A stretch of DNA of 64,000 nt from Marinibactrum halimedae (GCF_021234875.1 NZ_JAJQVM010000030.1:1-64000); one strand, 5' to 3'. Positions 8,961 through 18,749 are shown, numbered from the stretch's first letter. The notes: generated by a model not told the origin, from the letters alone. Numbers and translations are program-made.

Positions 8961-9959
8961 TTACCCCAACACTTGTTTCTTTAATTCGCTGTGCATGGGT
9001 GCAGGTAATCTCGGGCCGAAATGCGCCACGACGGTAGATGCAGATAAACACGCTAGTTTGCCTGCTTGTTCATAGCTGTATCCGTGTGTAAGCGCGTATA
9101 AAAAGGCACCAGCAAACATATCCCCGGCACCGTTAGAGTCAATAGCCGTTACAGAGTGCGCCGGTAATTGAATGCGATTTTCTCCATCAAAAATGGTAGC
9201 GCCTTTACTGCCTTGAGTGATGGCGAAGGCTTTAGCGTATTGTTTTAATGCGTCAATGGCATCATCTAATGATTCGGTTTGGGTAAACTCCATTGCTTCT
9301 GATTCATTACAGAAGAGAAGGTCTACACCCGTGCCGATCATTTCACGTAGGGCATCGCCAAAGAATTTCACCATGGCGGGGTCTGAGAGGGTGATGGCGG
9401 TTTTGACACCGGCCTTTTCCGCTTCTTCTTTTAACGTAATCGCCGCTTTTTTACCTGGTTCTGATGAGCACAGATAACCCTCCAAATAGACGTACTGTGA
9501 TTGAGCTACCGCAGGAACATGGAGTTGATCAATGCCCACCGTTTCGCTGATGCCTAAGAAGGTATTCATCGTACGTTCGGCGTCTGGGGTAATCATGACC
9601 AAACACTTTCCCGTAATGCCCTCATGTTCCCCAAATTGAGGTAAATAACCTACGCTTGCACTATCAAGATCGTTTAAGAAAAACGCACCATTTTCATCTT
9701 TGGCCACTTTACAGCTGTAAAATGTTTTGGCGCCGAAATGCGCTGCTGCCGTAATGGTATTACACGCAGAGCCACCGCTGGCGCGCTTGGAGGCTACAAG
9801 GTGGTCAGAAAGTAACTGCACTAATTCGTGTTGTCGTGCTTCATCAACTAGGGTCATTAAACCTTTGTCAACGGAGAATTGGGTTAAGTCTGCATCGGTT
9901 ACTTCAATTTCTGTATCCACCAAGGCATTACCAATGCCATAGATATGGTAAGTAGACAT
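8961..9959 (-). CDS. PfkB-family sugar/nucleoside kinase (adenosine-kinase-like)
   Basis: A 332-residue ribokinase-fold kinase. The N-terminal GIGNALVDTE and the SGGSACNTITAAAHFGAKT motif correspond to the PfkB signature 1 region. The C-terminal DSNGAGDMFAGAFLYAL carries the catalytic Asp and the anion hole. Relatives with this pattern are usually annotated as adenosine kinase, salvaging adenosine to AMP; inosine-guanosine or sugar specificity cannot be excluded. Start ATG 9959 has AGGAAACC upstream. It is monocistronic between a hairpin and a repeat-bearing spacer. Confidence 0.82.
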   Translation of the reverse strand: MSTYHIYGIGNALVDTEIEVTDADLTQFSVDKGLMTLVDEARQHELVQLLSDHLVASKRASGGSACNTITAAAHFGAKTFYSCKVAKDENGAFFLNDLDSASVGYLPQFGEHEGITGKCLVMITPDAERTMNTFLGISETVGIDQLHVPAVAQSQYVYLEGYLCSSEPGKKAAITLKEEAEKAGVKTAITLSDPAMVKFFGDALREMIGTGVDLLFCNESEAMEFTQTESLDDAIDALKQYAKAFAITQGSKGATIFDGENRIQLPAHSVTAIDSNGAGDMFAGAFLYALTHGYSYEQAGKLACLSASTVVAHFGPRLPAPMHSELKKQVLG

Positions 9960-10320
9960 ACGGTTTCCTAAATGAGTCTTTTAGTTGATGGTCGGTTAAT
10001 TTGTGAATAGTTTGATTTATACACAGATTGGTTTGTGAATAGGTGACGCAAGACGCTTGGGACATGAGCCACGCTTGCGCTGCATTATGAAGGTAATCTC
10101 CGCTGGAGTGAAATGGAACAAACGGGATTTACTTGACTCCATAAGCGGAAGATCATCGTTACCACTATGAGCATCGTTATCACTATTAGCATCGGTACGA
10201 TTAACCGCTACTACTAACACTATCGTCACTACTAACACTATCGTCACTACTAATCGTCACTATTAATCGGTGGTAGGATGAGGAAGTTTTTCAATTATAG
10301 AGACAGTTGATACGCAGTCT
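9960..10320. other. intergenic upstream of mrcB, repeat-bearing
   Basis: 361 bp that must hold the divergent promoters of the kinase and mrcB. About a third of it is the 18-bp tandem array described separately. A 76-codon minus-strand frame across the array is an artefact of the repeat. Confidence 0.5.
10154..10270. repeat. two adjacent 18-bp tandem repeat arrays
   Basis: First array: two units of CATCGTT[A/T]-CCACTATGAG type (10154-10189) plus a partial. Second array: two perfect units ACTACTAACACTATCGTC at 10210-10227 and 10228-10245, followed by two shortened units to 10270. They occupy the spacer just upstream of mrcB. Confidence 0.85.
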
Positions 10321-12714
10321 ATGACCGATAATCGCACTTCAAAAAAAACAAAATCTCCGAAAAGATCATCTCAGTCCCGCCAGTCTACTCGACGCAAGCG
10401 TGGGTCTAAAAAGACGAAACATTATGGAAAGGCTTTGGCCTGGCGGGCCCTTTTCTGGGGTAGTGGCGTATTGCTCCTTGTTAGCGCCGTATTTTTTTTG
10501 GTGCTCGATCATGTGGTAAGGGAAAAGTTTGATGGTAAGAAATGGCAGCTGGCCGCAAGGGTGTATGCGCGGCCATTAGAGTTATACACCGGTGCTTTGG
10601 TGAGCGTAGAAAGTTTACGGGCCGAGCTGAATGCACTGACTTATCGCGCAGTTAATAATGTCCGAAAACCTGGGCACATGTCCATCCGTCGAAACGAAGT
10701 AGAACTGTTTACGCGTGCTCATACGGTCGCGGGTGAGCAGGTGCAAGGGCATCATGTGCGTATCCGATTCAGTGGTCAGCAAATTACCGATCTTAGAACC
10801 GTATCGAACGGCGGCTTTTTGGGGAATGGGGTAGAAGAGATTGATTTATTGTCTCTAGAGCCACAAGAGATTGGGGCAATTTATCCGTCCAGTGGGGAAG
10901 ATCGAATTCTGGTTAAATTGGAAGATGTTCCTTCTCTTTTGGGGGAAACTCTGATTGCGGTGGAAGATCGAAATTTTGCCCACCATTTTGGTTTGTCGCC
11001 TAAATCCATTGCCCGGGCTTTTTTCGCCAACGTTAAAGCCGGCGAAGTGGTTCAGGGGGGCAGTACGCTCACTCAGCAATTAGTGAAAAATTTCTATTTA
11101 TCCAATGAGCGACATATCTGGCGTAAAGTTGTTGAAGCGTTTATGACCCTGTCGCTGGAGATGCACTACTCCAAAGCGGATATTCTTGAGACCTATATTA
11201 ACGAAGTCTACCTTGGCCAGAGCGGTTCTCGGGCCATTCATGGTTTTGCATTAGCGTCTCAGTATTATTTTCGTAAACCATTGCAAGCCCTTGGGGAAGA
11301 GGAAATAGCCTTATTGGTTGGTTTAGTAAAAGGCGCTTCTTATTACAACCCATGGCGTAACCCAGAGCGTGCGAAAAAACGTCGTAATGTGGTGTTGGGC
11401 GTGATGGCCGAAACCGGCTTGATTTCGCAAGCGGGTCTTGAGCAACTAAAGTCTGAACCGCTGGGCGTTGTGGATAAAGCGGAAAGTCATCATGCCTACC
11501 CCGCTTTTATGGATGTGGTGAAAGCGCAATTACGTCGAGATTATCAAGACGACGATCTACAGTCTGAAGGTTTGCAAATTTACACCACCTTAGCGCCTAG
11601 TGTGCAGTGGAATGCAGAAAAGAGTTTGTCGAGTCGCTTAGAGAGCTTGGAGAGTGGTTACAAAATTCCTTCAGAGTCTTTACAGGCAGCTGCCATTATT
11701 ACTGCCGTGGGCAGTGGAGAAATCTTGGCGGTAGTGGGTGATCGCAATACCCGTTTTGAAGGGTTTAATCGTGCACTCAATAGTCAACGTCCTATTGGTT
11801 CTTTGGTAAAGCCTGCCGTTTATCTTGCCGCATTGGAAAGCGAGGACTATACCTTGGCCAGTTTAATCAGTGATGGGCCTATTGAGGTGGAGAGCAAAAA
11901 CGGTGACATTTGGGCTCCGCAGAATTTCACTCGAATCGATCATGGCGATGTGCCCCTCTATAAAGCATTGAGCTATTCCTATAACCAAGCTACGGCCCGT
12001 TTGGGTATGGATGTTGGCATGCGGCAAGTGGTTGGTGTGTTAGACAGGTTGGGGTTGGACCGACACGTTGCGCCATTACCTTCGGTTGCTTTGGGTGCCG
12101 TGAGTTTATCGCCTTTAGAGGTGAGCACGCTTTATCACACGCTGGCTAACGACGGGGTTTATACCCCTTTAAGAGCCATTCGCAGTGTCCACCGTGCAGG
12201 AGGGGAGAGATTAAAGCGTTACCCCTTGGCGTCGCAAGTGAGGTTTCATGATACTGACGTAGCGTTAATTGATTATGCCTTGCAAACAACCGCTCATCAG
12301 GGGACGGCAAAAAGCATTTATCAGGTGTTGCCCAAGAACTTTGCCGTTGCCGGTAAAACGGGGACGACGAATGAGCATCGTGACAGTTGGTTTGCAGGCT
12401 ATACCGGCAATCATTTAGGGGTGGTGTGGGTTGGAAAAGACGATAATGGCAAGACGCCTTTAACAGGAGCGACTGGCGCATTAAGGATCTGGCGCGATAT
12501 TTTTAGCCGTCTACCTACCGCGCCGATTGACAATCACCATCGTGATATTGAGTTTCATTGGGTAGATGCTTCTACGGGGGCGGCCAGTGCCGAGCATTGC
12601 CGAGGTGCGGTTATGTTGCCGTTTAAGCCGGGCAGTGCGCCCACGCAGTCGGCTTCTTGTGACTTCATCAAAAACCCCGTCAAAGTATGGTGGAGAAACC
12701 TATGGGGCTCTTGA
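10321..12714 (+). CDS. mrcB: bifunctional penicillin-binding protein 1b
   Basis: A 797-residue class A PBP. A basic cytoplasmic tail (1-43) is followed by one membrane anchor (about 44-66). A UB2H-like region (about 70-170) comes before the GT51 glycosyltransferase with catalytic Glu in VEDRNFAHHFG (about residue 215), QGGSTLTQQLVKNF and NEVYLGQ. The transpeptidase has S494-LVK (S-x-x-K nucleophile), SYNQA (S-x-N) and KTGTT at 679. It polymerises and crosslinks septal and lateral peptidoglycan in the periplasm. UB2H presence fits PBP1b rather than PBP1a. The gene just downstream encodes a probable lipoprotein activator. Confidence 0.95.
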   Translation: MTDNRTSKKTKSPKRSSQSRQSTRRKRGSKKTKHYGKALAWRALFWGSGVLLLVSAVFFLVLDHVVREKFDGKKWQLAARVYARPLELYTGALVSVESLRAELNALTYRAVNNVRKPGHMSIRRNEVELFTRAHTVAGEQVQGHHVRIRFSGQQITDLRTVSNGGFLGNGVEEIDLLSLEPQEIGAIYPSSGEDRILVKLEDVPSLLGETLIAVEDRNFAHHFGLSPKSIARAFFANVKAGEVVQGGSTLTQQLVKNFYLSNERHIWRKVVEAFMTLSLEMHYSKADILETYINEVYLGQSGSRAIHGFALASQYYFRKPLQALGEEEIALLVGLVKGASYYNPWRNPERAKKRRNVVLGVMAETGLISQAGLEQLKSEPLGVVDKAESHHAYPAFMDVVKAQLRRDYQDDDLQSEGLQIYTTLAPSVQWNAEKSLSSRLESLESGYKIPSESLQAAAIITAVGSGEILAVVGDRNTRFEGFNRALNSQRPIGSLVKPAVYLAALESEDYTLASLISDGPIEVESKNGDIWAPQNFTRIDHGDVPLYKALSYSYNQATARLGMDVGMRQVVGVLDRLGLDRHVAPLPSVALGAVSLSPLEVSTLYHTLANDGVYTPLRAIRSVHRAGGERLKRYPLASQVRFHDTDVALIDYALQTTAHQGTAKSIYQVLPKNFAVAGKTGTTNEHRDSWFAGYTGNHLGVVWVGKDDNGKTPLTGATGALRIWRDIFSRLPTAPIDNHHRDIEFHWVDASTGAASAEHCRGAVMLPFKPGSAPTQSASCDFIKNPVKVWWRNLWGS

Positions 12715-12863
12715 GGCGTCCTGCCATGAGTAGAAATTGATATCAAATTGGAATATTTACAAGACGAAAGTGCCATTATTGGTTATCTTAAGAGTAGTGG
12801 AACATGATTTAGAACATGAGTAGAAGCGCATCCTGCGAGCACGTAAGAGGTGGAAATTTTGTC

Positions 12864-13388
12864 ATGGTTGATTGGAGATGGCTGAAGTGTACTGGTATGG
12901 CGGTTTTGGTCGGTTTTTTATCCGCTTGCGCTCACTCACCTTCTGCGCCGGTAGTGAATTCTGTACCTGGTGAAGTGCAAGGCGTTGTTGAATACCCCGC
13001 CGAAAGTGATCGTAAGTCTCATGATCGCCAAACTCAGAGTGAATCAAATACTTCGGTACAAGATGCTTACGAACGCCCTACTGCCCCTCCAGTGGAGCAG
13101 CCTTCTGTTGCGCCGAGTGTCGCCCCGAAAGGCGCGGTTAAGTCTTTGTATGATCGTGCCCGGCACGCACAATCGGAGTCAAGATGGAGTGATGCTATTG
13201 CACTGGCAGAGCGTGGTTTACGGATTAATCGAAAGCAATCAGAGCTGTATTTGATCCTCAGCGAATCTTACCTTGCCCAAGGCAATGAAGATCAAGCTCG
13301 TGCTTTTGCAGAACAGGGTATGCGTTACACAGAAAAGCGTTCAGCCGTAGGGACTCGTCTACAATCCATCATTTCTAAAAATGAGTAG
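12864..13388 (+). CDS. TPR lipoprotein next to mrcB, LpoP-like PBP1b activator
   Basis: A 174-residue lipoprotein. The signal peptide ends in the lipobox FLSAC (LSA-C), and Ala-His follow the lipidated Cys, compatible with outer-membrane sorting. A Pro/Ser/Gln-rich linker (about 25-95) leads to a C-terminal TPR unit (ARHAQSESRWSDAIALAERG ...). LpoP, the PBP1b activator of Pseudomonas, is likewise a TPR lipoprotein encoded beside its PBP gene, so the same role is inferred: reaching through peptidoglycan to stimulate PBP1b. ATG 12864 has GAGGTGGA upstream; ATG 12816 is possible but would displace the signal peptide. Confidence 0.75.
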   Translation: MVDWRWLKCTGMAVLVGFLSACAHSPSAPVVNSVPGEVQGVVEYPAESDRKSHDRQTQSESNTSVQDAYERPTAPPVEQPSVAPSVAPKGAVKSLYDRARHAQSESRWSDAIALAERGLRINRKQSELYLILSESYLAQGNEDQARAFAEQGMRYTEKRSAVGTRLQSIISKNE

Positions 13389-13713
13389 CTTTAAACGTCA
13401 GCAGTTCTAAAAATTAATAGTTCTAAAAGTGAATAGTTCTAAAAGCCAATATTTCAATAGTTGGTAATTCAAAAAACGGATGAGTTTAGGCTCAATATAC
13501 CTTTAAGCGGTGCTGGTATTTGAAGCGGCATCGCAGCTTTATTTTAATTTATACGTAAATTCTTTTGTCATTATCGATGAAGGAAGAGCTGGGCTAAACT
13601 GATATTGTTCTGTATGTTTTGTGTTCAATGTTGACGCCGTGTTTGGCCAATGAGGTATGACTTTTGACGTAGTTGAATTATTTAAATTCCTGACTTTATG
13701 CCAGTAATGACTT
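13389..13713. other. intergenic with a 16-bp repeat
   Basis: 325 bp between the lipoprotein and DUF1631 genes. Apart from the tandem triplication at 13403-13450 I see no gene, and no terminator with a convincing T-run. Confidence 0.5.
13403..13450. repeat. 16-bp tandem repeat, three copies
   Basis: AGTTCTAAAAATTAAT, AGTTCTAAAAGTGAAT and AGTTCTAAAAGCCAAT lie head to tail. The first ten bases are constant and the last five or six diverge. Confidence 0.85.
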
Positions 13714-16038
13714 ATGACTAATACACCAAATTTGTCTTCAACCGAAAATTCTTCTCAGCAACAGGCGGATAAGCGATTGATTGAGCGCTTGAAAGCTTGC
13801 CAAAAATTGACATTAGAGCATGCAGAAAGCCGCTTTGGGTTTTTCTTTCGTGCGCTTGATGAGCACTTGATGCAAAAGCAACAAGATGCGGAAACCAATG
13901 CTGATGAGAGATACTTTTCAGATACCTTACGCAGCTATCGAAACCACGTTAGTGAATTTCAGCGTTATTTTTTAGGGTATCTCGGAGAAGGGTTTGTTAA
14001 GTTCAAACAAGGAACGCTGAACACACAAGGTGTGGTCAGAGAGGATGATCAGAAACTATCCTTGGTTGAGCATCATGAGTTAGAGCAATCGTTGGCTTCT
14101 ACTTCAGTAGCAACACGCGTCAGTGGTGACAATGTAGAATTATTATGGGCGTTGAACAAACGTTTTTCGGTATTAAATGGTGGCGCCAAAATAAAAGATG
14201 CCACTAACCCTATTTCGCCAATTCAATATTGTGAATCGTTACGAAAAGCGTTGCAGGCAACGACTGTAGATGTGAGAGGGAGGCTGCTCGCTTTCAATAT
14301 TTTTGAAACTGCTTTTCTCAATGACCTTGAAGTTCCTTTGGTGGCGGTCAATGAATACCTCATACAACATGGTATCTTGCCCAATTTATCGGTTCAGTCT
14401 TCATCTGAGGATGCTGGTCAGTCGGCTGCGGGTGACAATGCTTCTCCTCAAGACTGGGGGGATGAGGAGAATCACTCAAGCCAACTTGAAGCGGCTCAAG
14501 AAGCCGTTGCTGAGGCCATTAGCAGTGCAGAACATCAAGCACAATTGATGAGAGCAATACGAGATATTCAGACGCGTGGCGCGATGAATGTTTCAAACTC
14601 TTCTGAGGCAAAGCCCACACCTGTGGCGGAGATGCGACAAGGCTCATCACAAGCGCCACCTGTAGCGGGCAGCGTGGCGCCAGGGCCGATCACCGTTTTT
14701 TCGAATCACCAGTTGGTTGGGGCACTGCAATCGATGCAGGCGCAAATTCTAGATATTCGAGAAACCGTTGCAGACCAACTTTCTCCGCTCAATACCGCGC
14801 AAGTGACCGAAAAACTGTCGCAGCAATTGGAGAAAGAGGCGAAAAATGGGGCGGTGGACCCCAATGATATGCATACCATTGAATTGGTTGGTATGTTATT
14901 TGACTACATGCTTTCGGATGAACACCTGCCCGATAACGTTAAGGCCTTACTCAGTTATTTGCACACCCCTTATTTAAAGATTGCTTTTACTGACCCAGGT
15001 TTTTTTGAACAAAGTGAGCACCCTGCTCGTTTGTTGCTCAACAATATGGCCGAAGCGGGGGTACGTTGGGTCAGTAATGATGGCAGTAGCCAGTACGACA
15101 TTTATGACAAAATAAAAAATACCGTATCGACGATATTAGAAGAGTTTGATGACGACGTTAGGTTATTGGCTGAATTGTTGTTGGATTTTAGTTCGTATAC
15201 GAAAAAAATTCTCCGTCGACAGGAGTTGATGGAAAAACGTGCCATGGAGAAAGTACAAGGCGAAGAAAAGTTGCGTGAAGTGAAGGTGCGAGTGAACGAT
15301 GAAGTAAGAAGTCGCACTGATGGTCAAGAGCTGCCTTCTGCCGTATTACTGTTATTGTTGCAGCCTTGGTCTGATTACATGGCCTTTGTCTTACTGCGCT
15401 ATGGTGATGATTCAGACTCTTGGAATAAAGCGCTATCTGCTGTTGAGGAAGTCATTTGGAGTGTTAAGCCAAAACAATCAGCAGAAGATCGAGCAAAGCA
15501 ACTTGAATTGCAAGACCCTCTGCTAGATCAACTCGAAGCCGGTATGGAAAACATTGGTTACGACCAAGGTAAATCCAAAAAACTCATCGAGACTCTGTCG
15601 TCGTTACAGCGCTCGGCATTGATGAGTAAAAACATGGAAGTGGCTCCGCAACCGATGCGCGATAAATTGGAAACCATGGCTGCCGAAAAAGCTGGGCAGC
15701 AAGCGGTAGTTACGGAGCAATTGAGCGATGAAGAAGCTCGTTTAGTTGAAAGCTTAAAAATGATTGAATTTGGTACATGGTTTGAGTTCGAAGGTGGTCG
15801 TCGTTTGAAGGTGGCTTGGTATAATTCAAAAACCTTGCATTATATGCTTGTGGATCAAATGGGTAAAAAAGTGGCCATGAAGTCGGGAGTAGAGCTGGCA
15901 CGTGACATGTTAAATCATCGTGCAAAAGTAATTGCGGGAAGTACCAAACCATTTTTTGAGCGCGCTTTAGAAAATATATTTCATAGCCTCAATCAACATT
16001 CAAATGATAAAACTAATTCAGCAGTGGTTGGCGCTTAA
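13714..16038 (+). CDS. DUF1631 family cytoplasmic protein
   Basis: A 774-residue soluble, mostly helical protein matching DUF1631, which is common in gammaproteobacteria and of unknown function (sometimes mis-named thymidine phosphorylase). Landmarks are an N-terminal helical segment LKACQKLTLEHAESRFG, a low-complexity Ser/Gln/Ala linker (about 230-320), a long helical core from about 385, the coiled segment RRQELMEKRAMEKVQGEEK, and a C-terminal LKMIEFGTWFEFEGG ... WYNSKTLHYMLVD that resembles a PilZ-like beta unit. The next gene, 11 bp on, encodes a PilZ protein, suggesting a link to c-di-GMP-controlled surface behaviour (inference). Confidence 0.8.
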   Translation: MTNTPNLSSTENSSQQQADKRLIERLKACQKLTLEHAESRFGFFFRALDEHLMQKQQDAETNADERYFSDTLRSYRNHVSEFQRYFLGYLGEGFVKFKQGTLNTQGVVREDDQKLSLVEHHELEQSLASTSVATRVSGDNVELLWALNKRFSVLNGGAKIKDATNPISPIQYCESLRKALQATTVDVRGRLLAFNIFETAFLNDLEVPLVAVNEYLIQHGILPNLSVQSSSEDAGQSAAGDNASPQDWGDEENHSSQLEAAQEAVAEAISSAEHQAQLMRAIRDIQTRGAMNVSNSSEAKPTPVAEMRQGSSQAPPVAGSVAPGPITVFSNHQLVGALQSMQAQILDIRETVADQLSPLNTAQVTEKLSQQLEKEAKNGAVDPNDMHTIELVGMLFDYMLSDEHLPDNVKALLSYLHTPYLKIAFTDPGFFEQSEHPARLLLNNMAEAGVRWVSNDGSSQYDIYDKIKNTVSTILEEFDDDVRLLAELLLDFSSYTKKILRRQELMEKRAMEKVQGEEKLREVKVRVNDEVRSRTDGQELPSAVLLLLLQPWSDYMAFVLLRYGDDSDSWNKALSAVEEVIWSVKPKQSAEDRAKQLELQDPLLDQLEAGMENIGYDQGKSKKLIETLSSLQRSALMSKNMEVAPQPMRDKLETMAAEKAGQQAVVTEQLSDEEARLVESLKMIEFGTWFEFEGGRRLKVAWYNSKTLHYMLVDQMGKKVAMKSGVELARDMLNHRAKVIAGSTKPFFERALENIFHSLNQHSNDKTNSAVVGA

Positions 16039-16049
16039 GGGGGTTAGTG

Positions 16050-16439
16050 ATGCACCTCGATGAACCGGATGGCAAAATGCATGGGAATCATTTAAGGCAC
16101 TTTCGTCGGCATGATTTAAAACACACCGTGCATGTTATCGATGCGGTGACCAGTCAGCCGATGGGTCGCATTGCCAATATCAGTTTAGAAGGCTTGATGT
16201 TAATCGGGCAACTGGACGCAAAACCCGATCACCTCTACCAATTGACCGTGATTCTACCCGCAGTGATTGCTGGTGAGCGAGAAATTAATATTGGCGCAGA
16301 TTGTTTGTGGGTAAAACACCTTACGCCAGAAGATCAAAGTATGGTGTGGGCAGGATTTCAAATTATTGACTTTGACCCAAAAGCCAAGATTGTAATAGAA
16401 GCATTAATGACTTGCTACGAGCAGGAATCTATAGGATAG
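16050..16439 (+). CDS. PilZ-domain protein
   Basis: A 129-residue single PilZ domain. The c-di-GMP-binding R-x-x-x-R element is HFRRHDLKH near the N-terminus, and the N-x-S-x-x-G element is NISLEGLML. AAGGGGG lies five bases before ATG 16050 (GTG 16047 is the alternative). It is only 11 bp after the DUF1631 stop, so it is cotranscribed. It probably reports c-di-GMP level to the DUF1631 partner or another effector. Confidence 0.85.
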   Translation: MHLDEPDGKMHGNHLRHFRRHDLKHTVHVIDAVTSQPMGRIANISLEGLMLIGQLDAKPDHLYQLTVILPAVIAGEREINIGADCLWVKHLTPEDQSMVWAGFQIIDFDPKAKIVIEALMTCYEQESIG

Positions 16440-16523
16440 CAACAGTTATCCTGGAAAATTATGCGATAGCCGATGTCGTTTATCATAAGCGTTAGAACCT
16501 TGTCGGCAGTTTAAGAAAGTTGT

Positions 16524-18722
16524 CTATATGAAAGTGAGTAAGCTGGTGATAAAAATCAACCCGGTATACCCTGGCCAGAAAAAAATCACAAACCGCTTGT
16601 GCAGCTTTTTTTGCTCTTCTGGTGTCTTTGCGGTGACAAAATAGCTGTGGTTTAAATACAGTAAAATGGAAATTAATCCGTATAGGACAAAATAATAATA
16701 TTCTAGGTAAACAACGCCGTTTAAGTCTAAATCTTCTCGTAGTGAAAAATGTGAAAGTAAAATAATAAATAACAGTGCGCCAACGGAGTTTCTTACTTCA
16801 TTAACATCGCTTTTGTGAATGGTGGCTACTGAGGCAAACAGTAAAAAAGAGATCACTACAATTGGCAGTAACTGTGTAATGAACGGAGTTAGGAACTGCC
16901 TTTGCAAAATTACATCATAATACAGTTCTGGAAAGTCGACTAATCCTTCGTAACTTTTTATGCCAAAGTTTTCATTGTAACTATGGGGGATGAAGTTAAA
17001 TTGACTAGACATTAAATTCCATCCTGACAGTAAAATATCGTTTGCCACCCCCGGTCGTTTTTGAGGGGAAAGGAGCCCGTAGCCTTCTGTGTCTGGGATT
17101 AAAATAATATTTTTGTAGAACTCCTTGTGCCACATGCGTAACCAAAAATGTTGGATGTCAAAAGGGTACTTTGTATAGTCGAAAGGTTGTCTGAGTTCAG
17201 ACTCGAAATACCATCCAAACGTGACTTGGTCATCTTGTTGTTTTTGTTGATAGACTTTATTGAAATTGACACTGACGGCTTCAGGAAATACCACGCCTGG
17301 AACAATTTTTTCGTTGCTTTTTTTATTGTTGTCTGTTGTGTATGTGCTTTCATCCTTTCCTTGCTCATGGATGTCTTTGCGGTTGTATTTTTGCCAGACA
17401 TACCCTGTGATAAACACATTGCTCGCTGATCGAAACTCTATGGATTGAATGTGTACTCCAGTAGGAACAAATAATAGCGTTTGAAATTTTTTATCGTCAG
17501 ACGCGGATTGATAGTGTCGAATAAAGGTTTGCAGATCTGTTTTATTGATGATTGCTGTAGCATTGGGTAGGCTGGTGTCGTGATACTGAAACTCGGCCCA
17601 CCATACGTTAATAGTGGCAACGATAAACGCTGCGCTGTAAATAGTGCTGGTTTGAATGCCTTGTCGAGAGATGAGTGAAAGGATTGAGAGTGAGAACACC
17701 AATAATGTTGCAGATAATAACAAAAACGTTTTTTTGGCATTATTGGTATTGTTTTCAGTATGTGGTTGATTTAACGCTATGTTTTCTTCTTCAGAATAAA
17801 TGCTAACCAATAACCACCCGGTTTCTGGTATCTTTTGGCAGATGGCGTATTTTATTCCATTATCAGGTTGGTTAATTTTAAACAGCGTTTTTGGTAGAGT
17901 GGTGGATGCACTGCATTGATCAATCTCTTTGAGATAGGACATTTGTGGTTGTTGGCTCAATTCTTTCAGGGTTGTTCTTCCTGTAACAAATTCTTCAACC
18001 GGATGAGCCAATAGCTGTCCTTTTTCTGAAAAAAGCATGGCGTAACCGGTTTTTCCAAGTTGAATCTTTTTAATGGAATTGGTCAGATAGTCCAGTCCGA
18101 CATCTGTTGGCACAACGCCTATGGGGTTTGTCTTTTTAGTGTAATCTTCTTTATTCCGATAGATAGGGGTGGAGTAAGATACTATTAACGCTTGGCTTTC
18201 TTGGTCATAGTAGGGTTCAGTCCAAATGGCGCCTTCTATTAATGGACGTGTATACCAAGTGTAATCAGGATTTTGAGTATAATTTTTGAAAGTGTGCTGT
18301 TTATCTACACCATAGAGTCGTTCAAAGTAAGGTGCGTGTAAGGGGCTGATGTGGGGTTGAGATTCGGGTGTATATGCAACTAGCAAAGAAAAAAAGGTTT
18401 TATTTTCTTCAAACGTTTTTTTTACGTAGTTTATGGCGTCTTGATAGCTTAAAGAATGTTCACTTATGTGTTGTGCGGAGTCATTCGCTAAATCCTGAAA
18501 AATGGAAATTTTTTCAGAAATAGCGTCTTTTACTTGTGAGGTTTGTGTGATTAATAAATCAGAACGGTTTTTTATAATGGCCTGTTTAGTGTAATAGGTG
18601 TTGGTTAATAATGAAATAAACGCCAAGGCACTTAATACAGCGCATAATTTTGAAAGAATACGCCAATAGAATTTAGAGGTGATTTTATGGTGGGTGCCAC
18701 TGGGTTTAATGGTTGCGGTCAT
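16524..18722 (-). CDS. Cache-sensor / pentameric ligand-gated ion channel fusion
   Basis: A 732-residue membrane protein. TM1 is at about 22-42. A periplasmic dCache domain spans about 45-310, with WTEPYYD and VSYSTPIY as in ligand-binding Cache folds. A TM hairpin (about 331-352 and 358-377) returns the chain to the periplasm. A second extracytoplasmic domain (about 380-608) carries TKYPFDIQ at 517-524, the Pro-loop YPFD of Cys-loop-type receptors, preceded by TFGWYFESEL. Four helices follow in channel order: M1 611-633 with the conserved Pro, M2 about 643-662, M3 about 670-692, M4 about 710-731. Topology is consistent throughout (N-in, C-out). No good ribosome site precedes ATG 18722. It lies 112 bp downstream of a chemoreceptor gene. 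The channel call rests on motif and topology, not a database search. Confidence 0.75.
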   Translation of the reverse strand: MTATIKPSGTHHKITSKFYWRILSKLCAVLSALAFISLLTNTYYTKQAIIKNRSDLLITQTSQVKDAISEKISIFQDLANDSAQHISEHSLSYQDAINYVKKTFEENKTFFSLLVAYTPESQPHISPLHAPYFERLYGVDKQHTFKNYTQNPDYTWYTRPLIEGAIWTEPYYDQESQALIVSYSTPIYRNKEDYTKKTNPIGVVPTDVGLDYLTNSIKKIQLGKTGYAMLFSEKGQLLAHPVEEFVTGRTTLKELSQQPQMSYLKEIDQCSASTTLPKTLFKINQPDNGIKYAICQKIPETGWLLVSIYSEEENIALNQPHTENNTNNAKKTFLLLSATLLVFSLSILSLISRQGIQTSTIYSAAFIVATINVWWAEFQYHDTSLPNATAIINKTDLQTFIRHYQSASDDKKFQTLLFVPTGVHIQSIEFRSASNVFITGYVWQKYNRKDIHEQGKDESTYTTDNNKKSNEKIVPGVVFPEAVSVNFNKVYQQKQQDDQVTFGWYFESELRQPFDYTKYPFDIQHFWLRMWHKEFYKNIILIPDTEGYGLLSPQKRPGVANDILLSGWNLMSSQFNFIPHSYNENFGIKSYEGLVDFPELYYDVILQRQFLTPFITQLLPIVVISFLLFASVATIHKSDVNEVRNSVGALLFIILLSHFSLREDLDLNGVVYLEYYYFVLYGLISILLYLNHSYFVTAKTPEEQKKLHKRFVIFFWPGYTGLIFITSLLTFI

Positions 18723-18749
18723 GATTAGTTGGTGCAGATTTTATAAAGG

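Noticed and set aside
10017-10247. 76-codon minus-strand frame upstream of mrcB
   Set aside because: Its N-terminus is just the translated 18-bp tandem repeat, and the rest has no family resemblance.
16524-18722. ordinary Cache chemoreceptor or histidine kinase
   Set aside because: No HAMP, no signalling hairpin and no kinase domain; the C-terminal half is a membrane bundle with a YPFD Pro-loop.
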